Positions 7,548 to 15,617 of a stretch of 20,050 nt of DNA are shown here, in pieces. The notes beneath the pieces are model-generated. The model made no database searches. It worked only from the letters and a program-made list of their open reading frames with translations, and was not told where the DNA came from. This DNA comes from J051 sp040289295 (GTDB lineage: Bacteria > Armatimonadota > Fimbriimonadia > Fimbriimonadales > ATM1). The DNA lies in contig PSLA01000032.1 in NCBI GenBank assembly GCA_040289295.1, positions 1-20,050 of the forward strand, written 5' to 3'. Within the stretch, counting starts at the first letter, position 1. Each line of letters begins with the position of its first letter. Made by a program: the position numbers and the translations under genes.

Positions 7548-8497
7548 CCGGCGCGGCGCTTGGCTTTCTCTTGGCGCTGGTGAGCTCCGCGGCATTTGCG
7601 GCGTACATCTTTCCCCGCAAGTCGAGCCGCTTGCCGGTTCTCCAATATCAGTTCTATCTTTCGCTTGCGGTCGCCCCACTGTGTGTGGCCGTCGCGCTCA
7701 TCGCGGATGGGGACATAGACACACGACCCCTACCGGCGGCGCTTTCGTTCGCTTGCGGCGTCATCTGGACGTTCGGCTCACTCAGTTACAGCACCGCGGT
7801 TGATTACATCGGCGTGGCGCGGAGCACGCCGGTTAAGAACATGGCGCCGTTCTTCGCTTCCGTGTATGGCATCGTCATCTTTCACGAGTACACATTCGAA
7901 GACCATCGGTCGCTTGTGGCCGCCGTCGGAGGAGTGATCTTGATGACGCTCGCCGCAGTTCTGCTGGGTCGCGCGGGCGCTCCGGAAACCGAGAGGGCGG
8001 TCGCGTTCCAAAACGGGCGCGACGCGACAAACAGAAGGCGGGCATTCGCCATAGGTCTGCTGGCTTCGTTCGGTGCGGCGTTTTTCTATGGAGCGTACGC
8101 GATTCCGTTGAAGTTCGTCCTTCGAGAGGGGATGACCGCGTATCAAGCGGTCGCCTGGCTTGGCGTCGGCGTACTCGTCAGTTCGGTCGCGCTCTTTTGG
8201 GTGCGAGGTCGGCGCTGGTCACCGAGTGCGCCGAGGCGAGAGGTAGCCCTCTGCTTCACCGCCGGAGCCATCTGGATGAGCGGGCAAACGCTGGGCACCG
8301 TGGCGATGGTGTTCATCCCGATGTCAATCTCGTGGCCGGTTTCGAACCTGAGCACGTTGATCGCCATCGCCTGGGGGGTCTGGGTGTTCCGGGAGGTGCA
8401 CATCGAGAGCCACAAGCGCGAAGTGGGATGGAGCCTGCTCAGTTACGCAGTAGGGCTTGCGCTCCTCGCCGTTGCGGCGCCTGCCGGCCATGTGTGA
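7544..8497 (+). CDS. GRP/RhaT-type sugar transporter of the DMT superfamily
   Basis: A 317-residue integral membrane protein with about ten hydrophobic segments, starting directly with a transmembrane helix (LGFLLALVSSAAFAAYIFPR). It has a two-fold internal layout: residues 1-145, a charged loop (about 148-168), then residues 170-312. Segments such as FACGVIWTFGSLSYSTAVDYIGVA and MSISWPVSNLSTLIAIAWGVW fit glucose/ribose porter or RhaT-like transporters, which import monosaccharides with H+ or Na+. The start is a TTG that overlaps the murB stop by 4 nt, so it is translationally coupled. The following gene is a dead rhamnulokinase, which makes L-rhamnose or a similar deoxysugar a plausible former substrate; that is inference. 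An orphan transporter may itself now be under relaxed selection. Confidence 0.8.
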   Translation: MTGAALGFLLALVSSAAFAAYIFPRKSSRLPVLQYQFYLSLAVAPLCVAVALIADGDIDTRPLPAALSFACGVIWTFGSLSYSTAVDYIGVARSTPVKNMAPFFASVYGIVIFHEYTFEDHRSLVAAVGGVILMTLAAVLLGRAGAPETERAVAFQNGRDATNRRRAFAIGLLASFGAAFFYGAYAIPLKFVLREGMTAYQAVAWLGVGVLVSSVALFWVRGRRWSPSAPRREVALCFTAGAIWMSGQTLGTVAMVFIPMSISWPVSNLSTLIAIAWGVWVFREVHIESHKREVGWSLLSYAVGLALLAVAAPAGHV

Positions 8498-8509
8498 GCC
8501 GGAAGGCGG

Positions 8510-8515
8510 CAAAAT
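8510..8515 (+). promoter_or_regulatory. Candidate -10-like box before rhaB remnant (CAAAAT)
   Basis: CAAAAT is 6 nt before the ATG at 8522, with no Shine-Dalgarno sequence. It matches the leaderless pattern seen elsewhere, but its first position differs from TAnnnT. Weak evidence. Confidence 0.2.
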
Positions 8516-9405
8516 GTCGTTATGCGGGTGCTCGCCGTCGACGCAGGCGCGGGGTCGGTGCGAGTGGTCTAGGTTACGCTGAGCGGTGGAAGGCTTTCGC
8601 CAAGCACGCTCGCGTCTTTTACGACCCCGTGGTATCACGACGGCGAGTTTGAGCGCTGGAACCTCCGTGCGATCGTTGCTGGTGTCCGCGATGCTCTTGC
8701 AGCAGCAGGCGAGTACGACTCCTGTTCGGTAGACACCTGGGGTGTGGATTTCGGCTTGCTCGACGAGGGCGGGGCGCCCATTGCGGACCCGCTTCGATAC
8801 CGTGACCAGTCGCATGAGGCAGGTGCACCGGAGTTGGACCGGCAGTTGCCGCCTGCGCGTCGCTATGCCCTCACCGGCATCCAACCGCTCGTGTTCAACA
8901 GCGCATCGCTGCTGATGGCGCGGGTTGTTCTCAAGGATGAGGAGCTAAGCCGTGCAAGTCGTTTGCTGTTCTTGCCCGACCTGGTGCATCATTTGGTAGC
9001 CGGCGACGACGTTCGAATTGAGCGCACCATCGCATCAACGTCGGAGATGCTGGGCTTGAACGGCGAGTGGGAGGTCGGCATCACCTCTTTGCTGGGTGTC
9101 GAGCGGCTGCTTGGCCCGTTGTGCGATGCGGGTGCGGGCGTGCCGCCTCGCGCGCCGGGCCACGACACGGCGGCTGCCGTGGTTGCCGCGCCCGGCGAGG
9201 GCGAAGGCTGGGCATATATCAGCTCGGGAACCTGGTCGCTGGTCGGAGTTGAGCTGCCCGAGCCGGTCCCCACTCTGGAGGCTCTCGCTGCTGGATTCAC
9301 GAACGAACGAGGCGTCGACGTCACGTTCCGCTTTTTGAGGAACGTGATGGGACTTTGGCTGCTCGAGCGCTTTCGCGGCGGGCGCCCGGTTGAGCAGTGA
9401 TGCCA

Positions 9406-9453
9406 GCCCCCTCTCCCGGTGGGGGAGGGGGTGCGCGAAGCGCCGGGTGAGGG
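9406..9453. repeat. GC-rich palindromic repeat, copy 2 (inside the rhaB pseudogene)
   Basis: CCCCCTCTCCC-GGT-GGGGGAGGGGG forms a long hairpin with one wobble pair. It is followed by a second small hairpin (GCGC-GAA-GCGC) and CGGGTGAGGG. It is the same family as the copies at 3558 and 12391. It begins 5 nt after the stop of the truncated rhaB segment, at the point where kinase homology ends. Confidence 0.85.
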
Positions 9454-9513
9454 CTACCACAGCAAGCGAGGAACCGACGGGCGTTCGCTTCGAAGAGTTT
9501 TCAGCTATTAGTC

Positions 9514-9546
9514 ACTCGAAACTCAAAACCTGAAACTAAAAACTTA
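9514..9546. repeat. AT-rich degenerate AAACT repeat
   Basis: Four imperfect units of the form AAACT/AAAAC follow each other in about 33 nt of low-GC sequence, unlike the GC-rich surroundings. The stretch lies immediately before the surviving C-terminal tail of rhaB and probably arrived with, or marks the edge of, the sequence that replaced the kinase interior. Confidence 0.6.
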
Positions 9547-9643
9547 TCTGTCGGGCGGGTCGGTTGCGGATGCTCGGCGGCTCGTCCGGAAGTCCTTCGC
9601 CTGCGAGGATGCTCGCCTCGAGCCAGAATGATGACTGTGGCCG

Positions 9644-9672
9644 TGAACACCCACGCCGTTCGGGCGTATCAT
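9644..9672 (+). promoter_or_regulatory. Candidate sigma70-type promoter for the DUF1800/DUF1501 pair
   Basis: TGAACA (9644-9649) and TATCAT (9667-9672) are separated by 17 nt, a fair -35/-10 pair. The predicted transcript start is near 9679, followed by AGGAG and GGAG before the ATG at 9702. An inverted repeat, GTGAAC (9643-9648) and GTTCAC (9675-9680), brackets the -10 box and could be an operator. No experiment supports this. Confidence 0.4.
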
Positions 9673-9701
9673 CCGTTCACAGGAGCGAAAGACACGGAGC
9701 G

Positions 9702-11147
9702 ATGACGACTCGCGAGCAGGTGGCGCATCTCCTACGGCGGTTCGGATTTGGGGCTAGCCGAGCGGAGATCCAGTTCTACGAAAAGTTAGGCGTTGATGGA
9801 ACGATCGAGCGGCTCGTGCACTACGAGAAGTATCCGCTCGGCTTCACGATCGACCTGGTGAAACTGCTTCCGCGGCGTGACGGTGTGATTCAGGTCAACC
9901 CGGTGTTTATGGGTGCTTACTGGAGTGCCCGGTGCGTGCTAACGGAACGGCCGCTCGAAGAGAAGCTGACGCTTTTCTGGCACGATCACTTCGCAGTCAG
10001 CGCGTCGAAGGTGAACAACCCGTTCATGATGATGCAGTACGTGGACACGTTGCGCAAGCACGCAAACGGCAACTTCCGAGTTCTGCTCGAAGCCGCGAGC
10101 AAAGACCCCGCAATGATGCAGTGGCTCGACTCGCAGACGAACGTCGCAGGCAAACCGAATGAGAACTTTGCTCGCGAGGTCATGGAGCTGTTCACATTGG
10201 GAATCGGACACTACACTGAAAAGGACATCCAGGAGGCAGCTCGAGCTTTTACTGGCTGGGCGTGGCGCGCCAACCCGGCCCTACGTCGCGCGAGACAAGA
10301 CCCGACCGCACTGGAAGAGGTTCTCAAGAGCGGCGAACCTTTGTTCGAGTTTGTTGAGCGCATTTTGCAGCATGATCGCGGCGAGAAAACGGTGCTCGGC
10401 AGGCAGGGCGCGTTTCGCGGGGATGACATATTGAAGATCCTGCTGGAGCGCGAGGAATGTCCGAAACTGCTTGCACGGAAGTTGTGGGAGTGGTTCGCCT
10501 ACATGAACCCGGATGACAAAATTGTGGACGCACTGGCTTCGCAGATTAGGCGCAACGACTTCGAGATCAAGCCCGCGCTCGAATGGATTGCGAAGAGCGA
10601 CGAGTTCTGGAGCGAAAAGTGCGTTAGGAAGCTGATCAAGAGCCCCGCCGACTTTTGCATCCCGCTGGCACGTCAGTTTGACCTTGGCGTGTTGGCGAAG
10701 CCTCTGGTGGAGAACCCGCCCCAGAACTCGCGCGGCGGAGCGTTCGCCTTCCTTGGAGGAGTGTATCAGGCGATGGCTCGCCAGGGGATGCAGCTGCTTT
10801 ATCCGCCCGACGTCGCAGGCTGGGATTGGGGCGACGCATGGATCTCGACCAGCACAATGACCGAGAGAATCCGCTTCGCCGACACAATCGCGAACCAACG
10901 CGGGCCAATAGTCTCGTTTGGTCCAGCGATGGTTACTCAAGCCAACGTGCGGACCTCTTCGGAGGCTGTGGACTTCCTGCTCGAAGTAACAGACGCAGCA
11001 ATACCAACCAACAGGAGGGGCGAACTCGCAAAAACCATTGATGCCGTAGGCGGAGTGCAGGCGTTATCGCAGGCACGAACCGCCGGGACAGTTTTGAACG
11101 GGACGCTCAAGGTGCTGTTCGCAGCACCAGAGTTTCATCTGTGCTAA
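9702..11147 (+). CDS. DUF1800 family protein
   Basis: A 481-residue protein. Conserved DUF1800 features in order: the N-terminal HLLRRFGFGAS, EEKLTLFWHDHFAVS (about residues 82-96), the signature PNENFAREVMELFTLGIG (about 150-167), AARAFTGWAWR, and later ARKLWEWFAY and YPPDVAGWDWG. The biochemical role of DUF1800 is not established. It is nearly always paired with a DUF1501 gene, as here, and the pair is common in Planctomycetes, Armatimonadota and some Proteobacteria. I chose ATG 9702 because GGAG lies 2-5 nt upstream and the DUF1800 homology begins there; a longer reading from 9564 would run back into the rhaB remnant. No clear signal peptide is seen. The downstream DUF1501 ATG is 12 nt after the stop, so they form an operon. 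Confidence 0.92.
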   Translation: MTTREQVAHLLRRFGFGASRAEIQFYEKLGVDGTIERLVHYEKYPLGFTIDLVKLLPRRDGVIQVNPVFMGAYWSARCVLTERPLEEKLTLFWHDHFAVSASKVNNPFMMMQYVDTLRKHANGNFRVLLEAASKDPAMMQWLDSQTNVAGKPNENFAREVMELFTLGIGHYTEKDIQEAARAFTGWAWRANPALRRARQDPTALEEVLKSGEPLFEFVERILQHDRGEKTVLGRQGAFRGDDILKILLEREECPKLLARKLWEWFAYMNPDDKIVDALASQIRRNDFEIKPALEWIAKSDEFWSEKCVRKLIKSPADFCIPLARQFDLGVLAKPLVENPPQNSRGGAFAFLGGVYQAMARQGMQLLYPPDVAGWDWGDAWISTSTMTERIRFADTIANQRGPIVSFGPAMVTQANVRTSSEAVDFLLEVTDAAIPTNRRGELAKTIDAVGGVQALSQARTAGTVLNGTLKVLFAAPEFHLC

Positions 11148-11158
11148 GGAAACCCCCA

Positions 11159-12382
11159 ATGGACAAAGAACTGACAAGAAGAGACTTTCTGCGCAGTAGC
11201 GCAATCATCGCTGTGGGGCTTGCCGCGCCGCCGTGGCTGGCGCAGGTCGCCCGCGCAGACATCTTGAAGTTGGCGAAGGGCGGCAAGATCGCCCCAGACA
11301 ACATCCTCGTGGTGTGCCAACTGTCGGGCGGCAACGATGGGCTGAACACGGTCGTACCGTGGTCCGACCCGACGTATCGCCGCGTTCGCCCTACGCTTGC
11401 GATCCCCGAGGACCAGGTTCTGAAGGTGGACGATGCGCTCGGCTTCCATCCCTCGATGAAGGGATTCAAGGAGTTGTACGACGCCCGGTCCGTTGCAGTG
11501 GTGCACAACGTTGGCTATCCGAACCCAAACCGCTCCCATTTCCGCAGCATGGAAATATGGCAGACGGCCAACCCGGACGCGGTCGAGGCATACGGTTGGC
11601 TGGGTAAGTACCTTGACAACCAAGCGAAGAGCGGCTCGACGAACCCGGTGCTAGCGCTCGGCATCTCACAGACAACGCCCGTCGCGCTGAAGGGCAAGCT
11701 GGTCAGCGTCCCTTGTTTCGCAAGCCTCGCTGACATCCGCGGACTCATTGGTGACGCAGACGAGGAGAAGCGCCTGCGCGACATACAGGGCACTGAAAAG
11801 GGCAGCTCGGCACAAACCATCCGAGAGGCGAACCTCACTGCGCTCGACGCGATGTCGGAATTGAACAGAATGCTCTCGCAGTACAACTCCCGGTTCACCT
11901 ATGGCAACGACAACTTCGGTAAAGGCTTCCAGCAGATTGCGCAAATCATCGGAGCGTCCCCGAAGACGCGAGTGGTCTACTTTTCTGCCGGCGGATTCGA
12001 TACGCACAGCCAGCAGCGTGATCAGCATGCGAGGCTGCTGCAACAGTTCAGCGACGCGCTAAACACCTTCATGCAAGAAATGAAAGCAATCGGCAAAGCC
12101 GAGAAGGTAACCGTACTCGTGTTTACCGAGTTCGGTAGGCGCGTTGCCGAGAACAACAGCCAAGGCACCGACCATGGCGCGGGGAACCCGATGTTCGTAG
12201 TCGGACCGCAAGTCGAGGGCGGCTTCATCGGCGACAAACCCGACTTGAACAACCTCGACCGCGGCGACATCCGCTGGAAGGTCGACTTCCGCCAAGTGTA
12301 CGCAACTGTGCTCGACGAATGGATGGGCGCCGACAGCGCGAGCATCTTCGGGAAACGCTTCGAGCACGTTCCCATCTTCTGA
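11159..12382 (+). CDS. DUF1501 family protein with Tat signal
   Basis: A 407-residue protein. The N-terminus has a twin-arginine motif (TRRDFLRSSA, residues 6-15) followed by a hydrophobic stretch and ARA, so export folded through the Tat pathway is likely. DUF1501 is a sulfatase/alkaline-phosphatase-fold family; visible signatures are LSGGNDGLNTVVPW, HFRSMEIWQTA, YFSAGGFDTHSQQ and TEFGRRVAENNSQGTDHGAGN, the last two corresponding to metal-site regions of that fold. The substrate is unknown. AAGGA about 8 nt before the ATG supports this start. A GTG 18 nt upstream overlaps the DUF1800 stop and is less likely. The gene is followed by a large palindrome. Confidence 0.92.
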   Translation: MDKELTRRDFLRSSAIIAVGLAAPPWLAQVARADILKLAKGGKIAPDNILVVCQLSGGNDGLNTVVPWSDPTYRRVRPTLAIPEDQVLKVDDALGFHPSMKGFKELYDARSVAVVHNVGYPNPNRSHFRSMEIWQTANPDAVEAYGWLGKYLDNQAKSGSTNPVLALGISQTTPVALKGKLVSVPCFASLADIRGLIGDADEEKRLRDIQGTEKGSSAQTIREANLTALDAMSELNRMLSQYNSRFTYGNDNFGKGFQQIAQIIGASPKTRVVYFSAGGFDTHSQQRDQHARLLQQFSDALNTFMQEMKAIGKAEKVTVLVFTEFGRRVAENNSQGTDHGAGNPMFVVGPQVEGGFIGDKPDLNNLDRGDIRWKVDFRQVYATVLDEWMGADSASIFGKRFEHVPIF

Positions 12383-12390
12383 CTCCGGCA

Positions 12391-12447
12391 TCGTACCCTC
12401 ACCCCCATGCCCTCTCCCAGTGGGAGAGGGTGGGGGTGAGGGTACGA
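12391..12447. repeat. GC-rich palindromic repeat, copy 3; possible bidirectional terminator
   Basis: An almost perfect inverted repeat of 57 nt: TCGTACCCTCACCCCCA ... CCCTCTCCCA pairs with TGGGAGAGGG TGGGGGTGAGGGTACGA, with a one-base loop and a 2-nt bulge. It lies between two convergent genes (ends at 12382 and 12453) and could stop or protect transcripts from both sides. There is no T-tract, so it is not a classical intrinsic terminator. Its core is shared with the copies at 3558 and 9406. Confidence 0.9.
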
Positions 12448-12452
12448 TAACC

Positions 12453-13418
12453 CTACCTCGGAAGAAGCCTTACTACCTCTTCCGCACTGATGTCCTTCAG
12501 GCCTCGAGGCCCCTTGTACACCACCTGATTCTTCCTCCGGAACGGGCCACTACGCTCTGGGTCCGTCGGTCCCATCATGCACGCAACAGGCTTGCCCAGA
12601 GCAACCGCGATGTGCGTCGAGCCCGTGTCCCCACCCATGTGCGCATCGGCAAGCGCAATCACGGCAACCAACTCTTCGAGGTTTGTTCTTCCCGCCAAGT
12701 TGGCGAGCGGCGGGTCGAGCGCTGCGGCGGCATTCTCGCAATCAGTAACATCCGCCGGGCCCCCGATGAGCACCGGCTCCCACCCTCCGTCGCGGGCGAG
12801 CGACATTGCCTCGATGAACCGCTCGAGGGGCCAGCGCTTTTTGGCTTTCCCGGCGCCGACGTTTACAGCGAGCAGACGGCGCCCCGTCGCCCTCGGCACG
12901 TCGAGCATCGGGGAAACGCTCTTGACGGCCACGGCGGTAGGTTTCAGCCCGAAGTCCGGCTCGCCGCTCACGCCCACAAGCGCCTCAGCAACCGCGAGGT
13001 AGTGCTCGACTACGTGCTTTCGTTCGCGAGGCGGAACCACCGGCTTACTGAATAGCCGAGAGAACTCGCGCTGGAAGAAGTAGCCCACCCTGCGATCCGC
13101 ACCGGAGAGGAAGACGAGGCGCGCGCTCTTGAAAAGGCCCTGCATGTCAAGTGCCGTCGTGTATCTCTCTTCGCGGAACGCGCTACGAAGGCGGATCAGG
13201 TCGCCGAGGCTGGGTCGCCTTGGAACCCGAATGACGCGGTCCGCGTACTCGAAGCCTGCAAGGACGCCCGCGAAGTTGGCCTGAACCACCCAGTGCAGCG
13301 TCCAGCCCGGCTGTGCGCGCTTGATTGCCACGGCGGCAGGCATCGTGTGCACGATGTCGCCGATGGCGGAGAGGCGCACCAGGAGGATGCGTTCGCTCGC
13401 ACGCGTCGGAGTGCTCAC
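12453..13418 (-). CDS. Glycosyltransferase family 9 (heptosyltransferase I-like)
   Basis: A 321-residue GT-B-fold protein. The N-terminal RILLVRLSAIGDIVHTMPA is the GT9 signature. The C-terminal half has LLAVNVGAGKAKKRWP (the acceptor/donor pocket region) and ADAHMGGDTGSTHIAVALGKPV, the nucleotide-sugar binding segment with the conserved D-T-G-x-x-H. GT9 enzymes add heptose to the LPS inner core at the cytoplasmic face; WaaC-like is the closest by eye, but the exact sugar cannot be told. The start is a GTG that overlaps the stop of the preceding GT9 gene by 4 nt (GTGA). Last gene of the lipid A/LPS operon. Confidence 0.88.
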   Translation of the reverse strand: MSTPTRASERILLVRLSAIGDIVHTMPAAVAIKRAQPGWTLHWVVQANFAGVLAGFEYADRVIRVPRRPSLGDLIRLRSAFREERYTTALDMQGLFKSARLVFLSGADRRVGYFFQREFSRLFSKPVVPPRERKHVVEHYLAVAEALVGVSGEPDFGLKPTAVAVKSVSPMLDVPRATGRRLLAVNVGAGKAKKRWPLERFIEAMSLARDGGWEPVLIGGPADVTDCENAAAALDPPLANLAGRTNLEELVAVIALADAHMGGDTGSTHIAVALGKPVACMMGPTDPERSGPFRRKNQVVYKGPRGLKDISAEEVVRLLPR

Positions 13419-14380
13419 TTAAACCGCTCCTCGATCTTCTGCATCACCATCTCCACCGAAACGTCTGCAGCCGAGCGTCCCGCCTGCACCACGGCATCCG
13501 GCTGCCCAAATGGGTGATACGCCGCCGCCGGCATGTGACCGAAGATCGTCACGCACCGCGTCCCAACCGCCGCAGCTATGTGCGCTGAACCGGTGTCCCC
13601 GCTGATGTGAAGCTTTGCCCGACGGATGACCTCAGCAAGCTCCAATAGTCCCGTTTCGCCAACCACGCTTCTCGCTTCCACCCGCTCCAAGAAACGCTCC
13701 GCCCAACATCGCTCCTCCGCACCCCCCACGAGCAACAATCTTTCTCCTCGCTCAACAAGCTGACGCCCTACCTCCACAAACCGATCTAGAGGCCACAACT
13801 TCTTCCGATGAGTGCCACCGAGGTGAATCGTGATCCAACCCCCGTCGCCAAGCCAGCGCTGCACCGAGCCGCGAATTGCGTCGTTGATCGGCAGGTCGAA
13901 CGAGTAGCGCCGAAACGGAAACCCCGCTTCTCGAACCGCCTCGAGATACGCGTCAACGCGATGTACGCTGGCAGCCACGCGAACTGCGCGACCGCCGAGC
14001 ACTCGGCTGAGAGCGTCCTTCGGCTCCAGCGTCAGTTTTCGCTTCGCCTTCGAGAAGTACAGCGGCAACGCGCTTTTCGCGTGACCGTGGAGGTCAATGC
14101 CCACATCGGGAGAAAACTCCGCGATGCGGCGAAGCTGCCTTAGGATAACGCGCCATCTGGCGGGGTTGCGACGAGCCTTGCGATCGGTGAACACCGCAAA
14201 CACGCGGTCAATGCACCGGTGTCCTATAACGAGTTCTCGCAGGCGGTGGTCAATCACCCAAGCGGTCTGCGCTCCAGGGTTCGACGCCTTGATGCTGGCC
14301 GCCGCAGGCAGCGCCATCACCACGTCGCCAATAGCGGAGAGGCGCACAATGAGCACACGCTCTGCATCACACGCCCTCAC
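13415..14380 (-). CDS. Glycosyltransferase family 9 (heptosyltransferase-like)
   Basis: A 321-residue GT9 protein with RVLIVRLSAIGDVVMALPA at the N-terminus, VGIDLHGHAKSAL in the N-domain, ITIHLGGTHRKKLWP at the domain hinge, and LHISGDTGSAHIAAAVGT in the donor site. It would transfer heptose or a related sugar to the lipid A core. I set the start at GTG 14380: it overlaps the acyltransferase stop as GTGA and has GGAGGGG about 8 nt upstream; a GTG at 14410 gives a 10-residue extension without homology. It has the same length as the next GT9 gene and shares VRLSAIGD, consistent with an old duplication. Confidence 0.88.
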   Translation of the reverse strand: MRACDAERVLIVRLSAIGDVVMALPAAASIKASNPGAQTAWVIDHRLRELVIGHRCIDRVFAVFTDRKARRNPARWRVILRQLRRIAEFSPDVGIDLHGHAKSALPLYFSKAKRKLTLEPKDALSRVLGGRAVRVAASVHRVDAYLEAVREAGFPFRRYSFDLPINDAIRGSVQRWLGDGGWITIHLGGTHRKKLWPLDRFVEVGRQLVERGERLLLVGGAEERCWAERFLERVEARSVVGETGLLELAEVIRRAKLHISGDTGSAHIAAAVGTRCVTIFGHMPAAAYHPFGQPDAVVQAGRSAADVSVEMVMQKIEERFK

Positions 14381-15243
14381 AACAGCCCCTCCTGTCGAGC
14401 CGAACGCCACCGGTCATGCAGCCAAAGCCACTGCTCCGGGTGCTCGCGGACCGCTTGCTCGATCGCCTCGTTGACCCGTGCCATGATCGCAACTGCGTCC
14501 GCTTCCCGGTCGCCCGTCCGCTCCGGCAAGTTGAGCCGAGAAATCATCACCTCGTACGAGCCGTCTCCCTGTTCGATGCAGAAGGTGGTAAGAATCGGCG
14601 CGTTGGTATGAAGGTGAAACATGGCGGGGCCGAGCACCGTGCCGGCCGGCATACCGAAGAAAGGCACGAACGCCTCTTGAGCGTTTTGATCGGGAAGTAT
14701 CCCAACACACCGGTTTTGCTGCAGGTCCCTCAACACCCTGCGCGCTGCCGTCGCACGACCGTACACCTCAAACCCTTGGCTGCGCCGCGTGCGGTTCACA
14801 ACTCGGTTGCTCACCTCGTCATTCGCATCCCGCGCGATCACGCTCAACGTTATGCCGTTGAGCGAAAAGTAGTGCGCCATGCGCTCCCAGTTGCCGATGT
14901 GTGCCGTGATCAGGATTGCGCCCTTCCCTTCGTTCAGCGCCTCATGAATCAGATTTAGACCTTCGCAGCGAACCGATGCGAGAACCTCCTCGGCAGACAG
15001 CGCCGGAGCGCGCAAGAACCGCGCACCCGTCTTGCCGAAGTGCGCAAACACTTCCCGTGCGATACGCCGCACCTGCTCGTCGCTCCAATCTGGGAAGACC
15101 ATACGAAGATTCGCCCTAGCCCTCTCTCGGTGCTTTCGATCGAGTCTGTGCGCCAGCAACCCGACCGCGCGTCCGAATCCATCGACAAGCCGACCGGGCA
15201 TCACACAGAGCAAGCGCGACAAAAAGGCGAGAGCACAGCCCAT
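14377..15243 (-). CDS. LpxL/HtrB-family lipid A acyltransferase
   Basis: A 288-residue protein with a hydrophobic N-terminus (CALAFLSRLLCVMPG), HRLDRKHRERARANLRMVFP, the catalytic H-x4-E motif in ILITAHIGNWE (about residues 111-121), RRVLRDLQQNRCVGILPDQNA, and the C-terminal HPEQWLWLHDRWR typical of the family. LpxL-type enzymes add secondary acyl chains to Kdo-lipid A at the inner face of the inner membrane. Its placement between lpxK and GT9 genes supports that role. The start is ATG 15243, which overlaps the lpxK stop (TGATG); a GTG at 15246 is equally possible. Which acyl chain is added cannot be predicted. Confidence 0.9.
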   Translation of the reverse strand: MGCALAFLSRLLCVMPGRLVDGFGRAVGLLAHRLDRKHRERARANLRMVFPDWSDEQVRRIAREVFAHFGKTGARFLRAPALSAEEVLASVRCEGLNLIHEALNEGKGAILITAHIGNWERMAHYFSLNGITLSVIARDANDEVSNRVVNRTRRSQGFEVYGRATAARRVLRDLQQNRCVGILPDQNAQEAFVPFFGMPAGTVLGPAMFHLHTNAPILTTFCIEQGDGSYEVMISRLNLPERTGDREADAVAIMARVNEAIEQAVREHPEQWLWLHDRWRSARQEGLL

Positions 15244-15617
15244 CACTGCAGCACTTCCTTTGCGCGCTCGTGAAGGAACCTCTTCACCTCATCGGGTGCG
15301 ATGAACTCGACGTCCGAAACCAGCGCCAGCAAGCGGGCATCCCGCGCCCGACCGCCCAGCTTCACGGCGTCCTTCTCAGTGCACACTACCGTGCCGCCGG
15401 GCGGGAGCTGCACCCGTTCGAGCCCGCTGTGGTCCGGCAGCGCTTGGGTCGAGCCAATGCTCAACCCCAAGTCAGTTAGTGCGCGGTGAAATCGGTCCGG
15501 TCGTGCGATGGCGCTCAGCGCGAGCACACGCTCTCGGACCTCCGCTGGGTCCACGCGCTCACCCGTGGCAAGGTCAACCAATCCCCGGAAGATGCGTCTG
15601 TAGCGAAATACCGGCAC
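15243..15617 (-). CDS. lpxK: Tetraacyldisaccharide 4'-kinase LpxK, C-terminal fragment (after frameshift)
   Basis: This frame holds the C-terminal half of LpxK. It is readable upstream to 15710, where it encodes LPAGPLREPEG, the strongly conserved LpxK loop. It continues with VPVFRYRRIFRGLV, VLALSAIARPDRFHRALTDLG (usual form: AGI..P.RF), ALPDHSGL and VVCTEKDAVKLGG (the conserved T-E-K-D-A-V-K-L). The only internal start is GTG 15617, which would give 124 residues without the ATP site, so on its own it is not an enzyme. Joined to 15711-16243 by restoring one base, it gives a complete LpxK of about 333 residues. Its stop overlaps the acyltransferase start. Confidence 0.85.
   Translation of the reverse strand: MPVFRYRRIFRGLVDLATGERVDPAEVRERVLALSAIARPDRFHRALTDLGLSIGSTQALPDHSGLERVQLPPGGTVVCTEKDAVKLGGRARDARLLALVSDVEFIAPDEVKRFLHERAKEVLQ

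Larger units (their letters stand above)
8522..9631 (+). pseudogene. rhaB: Rhamnulokinase (FGGY family) pseudogene
   Basis: From the ATG at 8522 the frame gives MRVLAVDAGAGSVRVV, the FGGY N-terminal phosphate-binding segment, then a TAG stop at 8570-8572 (codon 17). The same frame then continues with clear rhamnulokinase sequence: CSVDTWGVDFGLLDE, DPLRYRDQ, LTGIQPLVFNSASLL, LFLPDLVHHLV, YISSGTWSLVG and NVMGLWLLERFRGG, ending at TGA 9398-9400. A palindromic repeat and AT-rich sequence (about 9401-9550) replace roughly 150 codons. In the same frame, positions 9551-9631 encode the typical extreme C-terminus (ADARRLVRKSFACED, then EPE and TGA). The ATPase C-terminal lobe is therefore missing. An ORF from GTG 8744 to 9400 could still be translated but lacks both ATP-binding halves. 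The intact enzyme would phosphorylate L-rhamnulose. Confidence 0.88.

Noticed and set aside
9564..9701. Longer DUF1800 reading from 9564.
   Set aside because: It runs through the rhaB tail in another frame; a Shine-Dalgarno sequence and the family homology support ATG 9702.
12391..12447. A classical rho-independent terminator.
   Set aside because: No T-tract follows the stem on either strand; it belongs to the dispersed repeat family, although a terminating role is possible.
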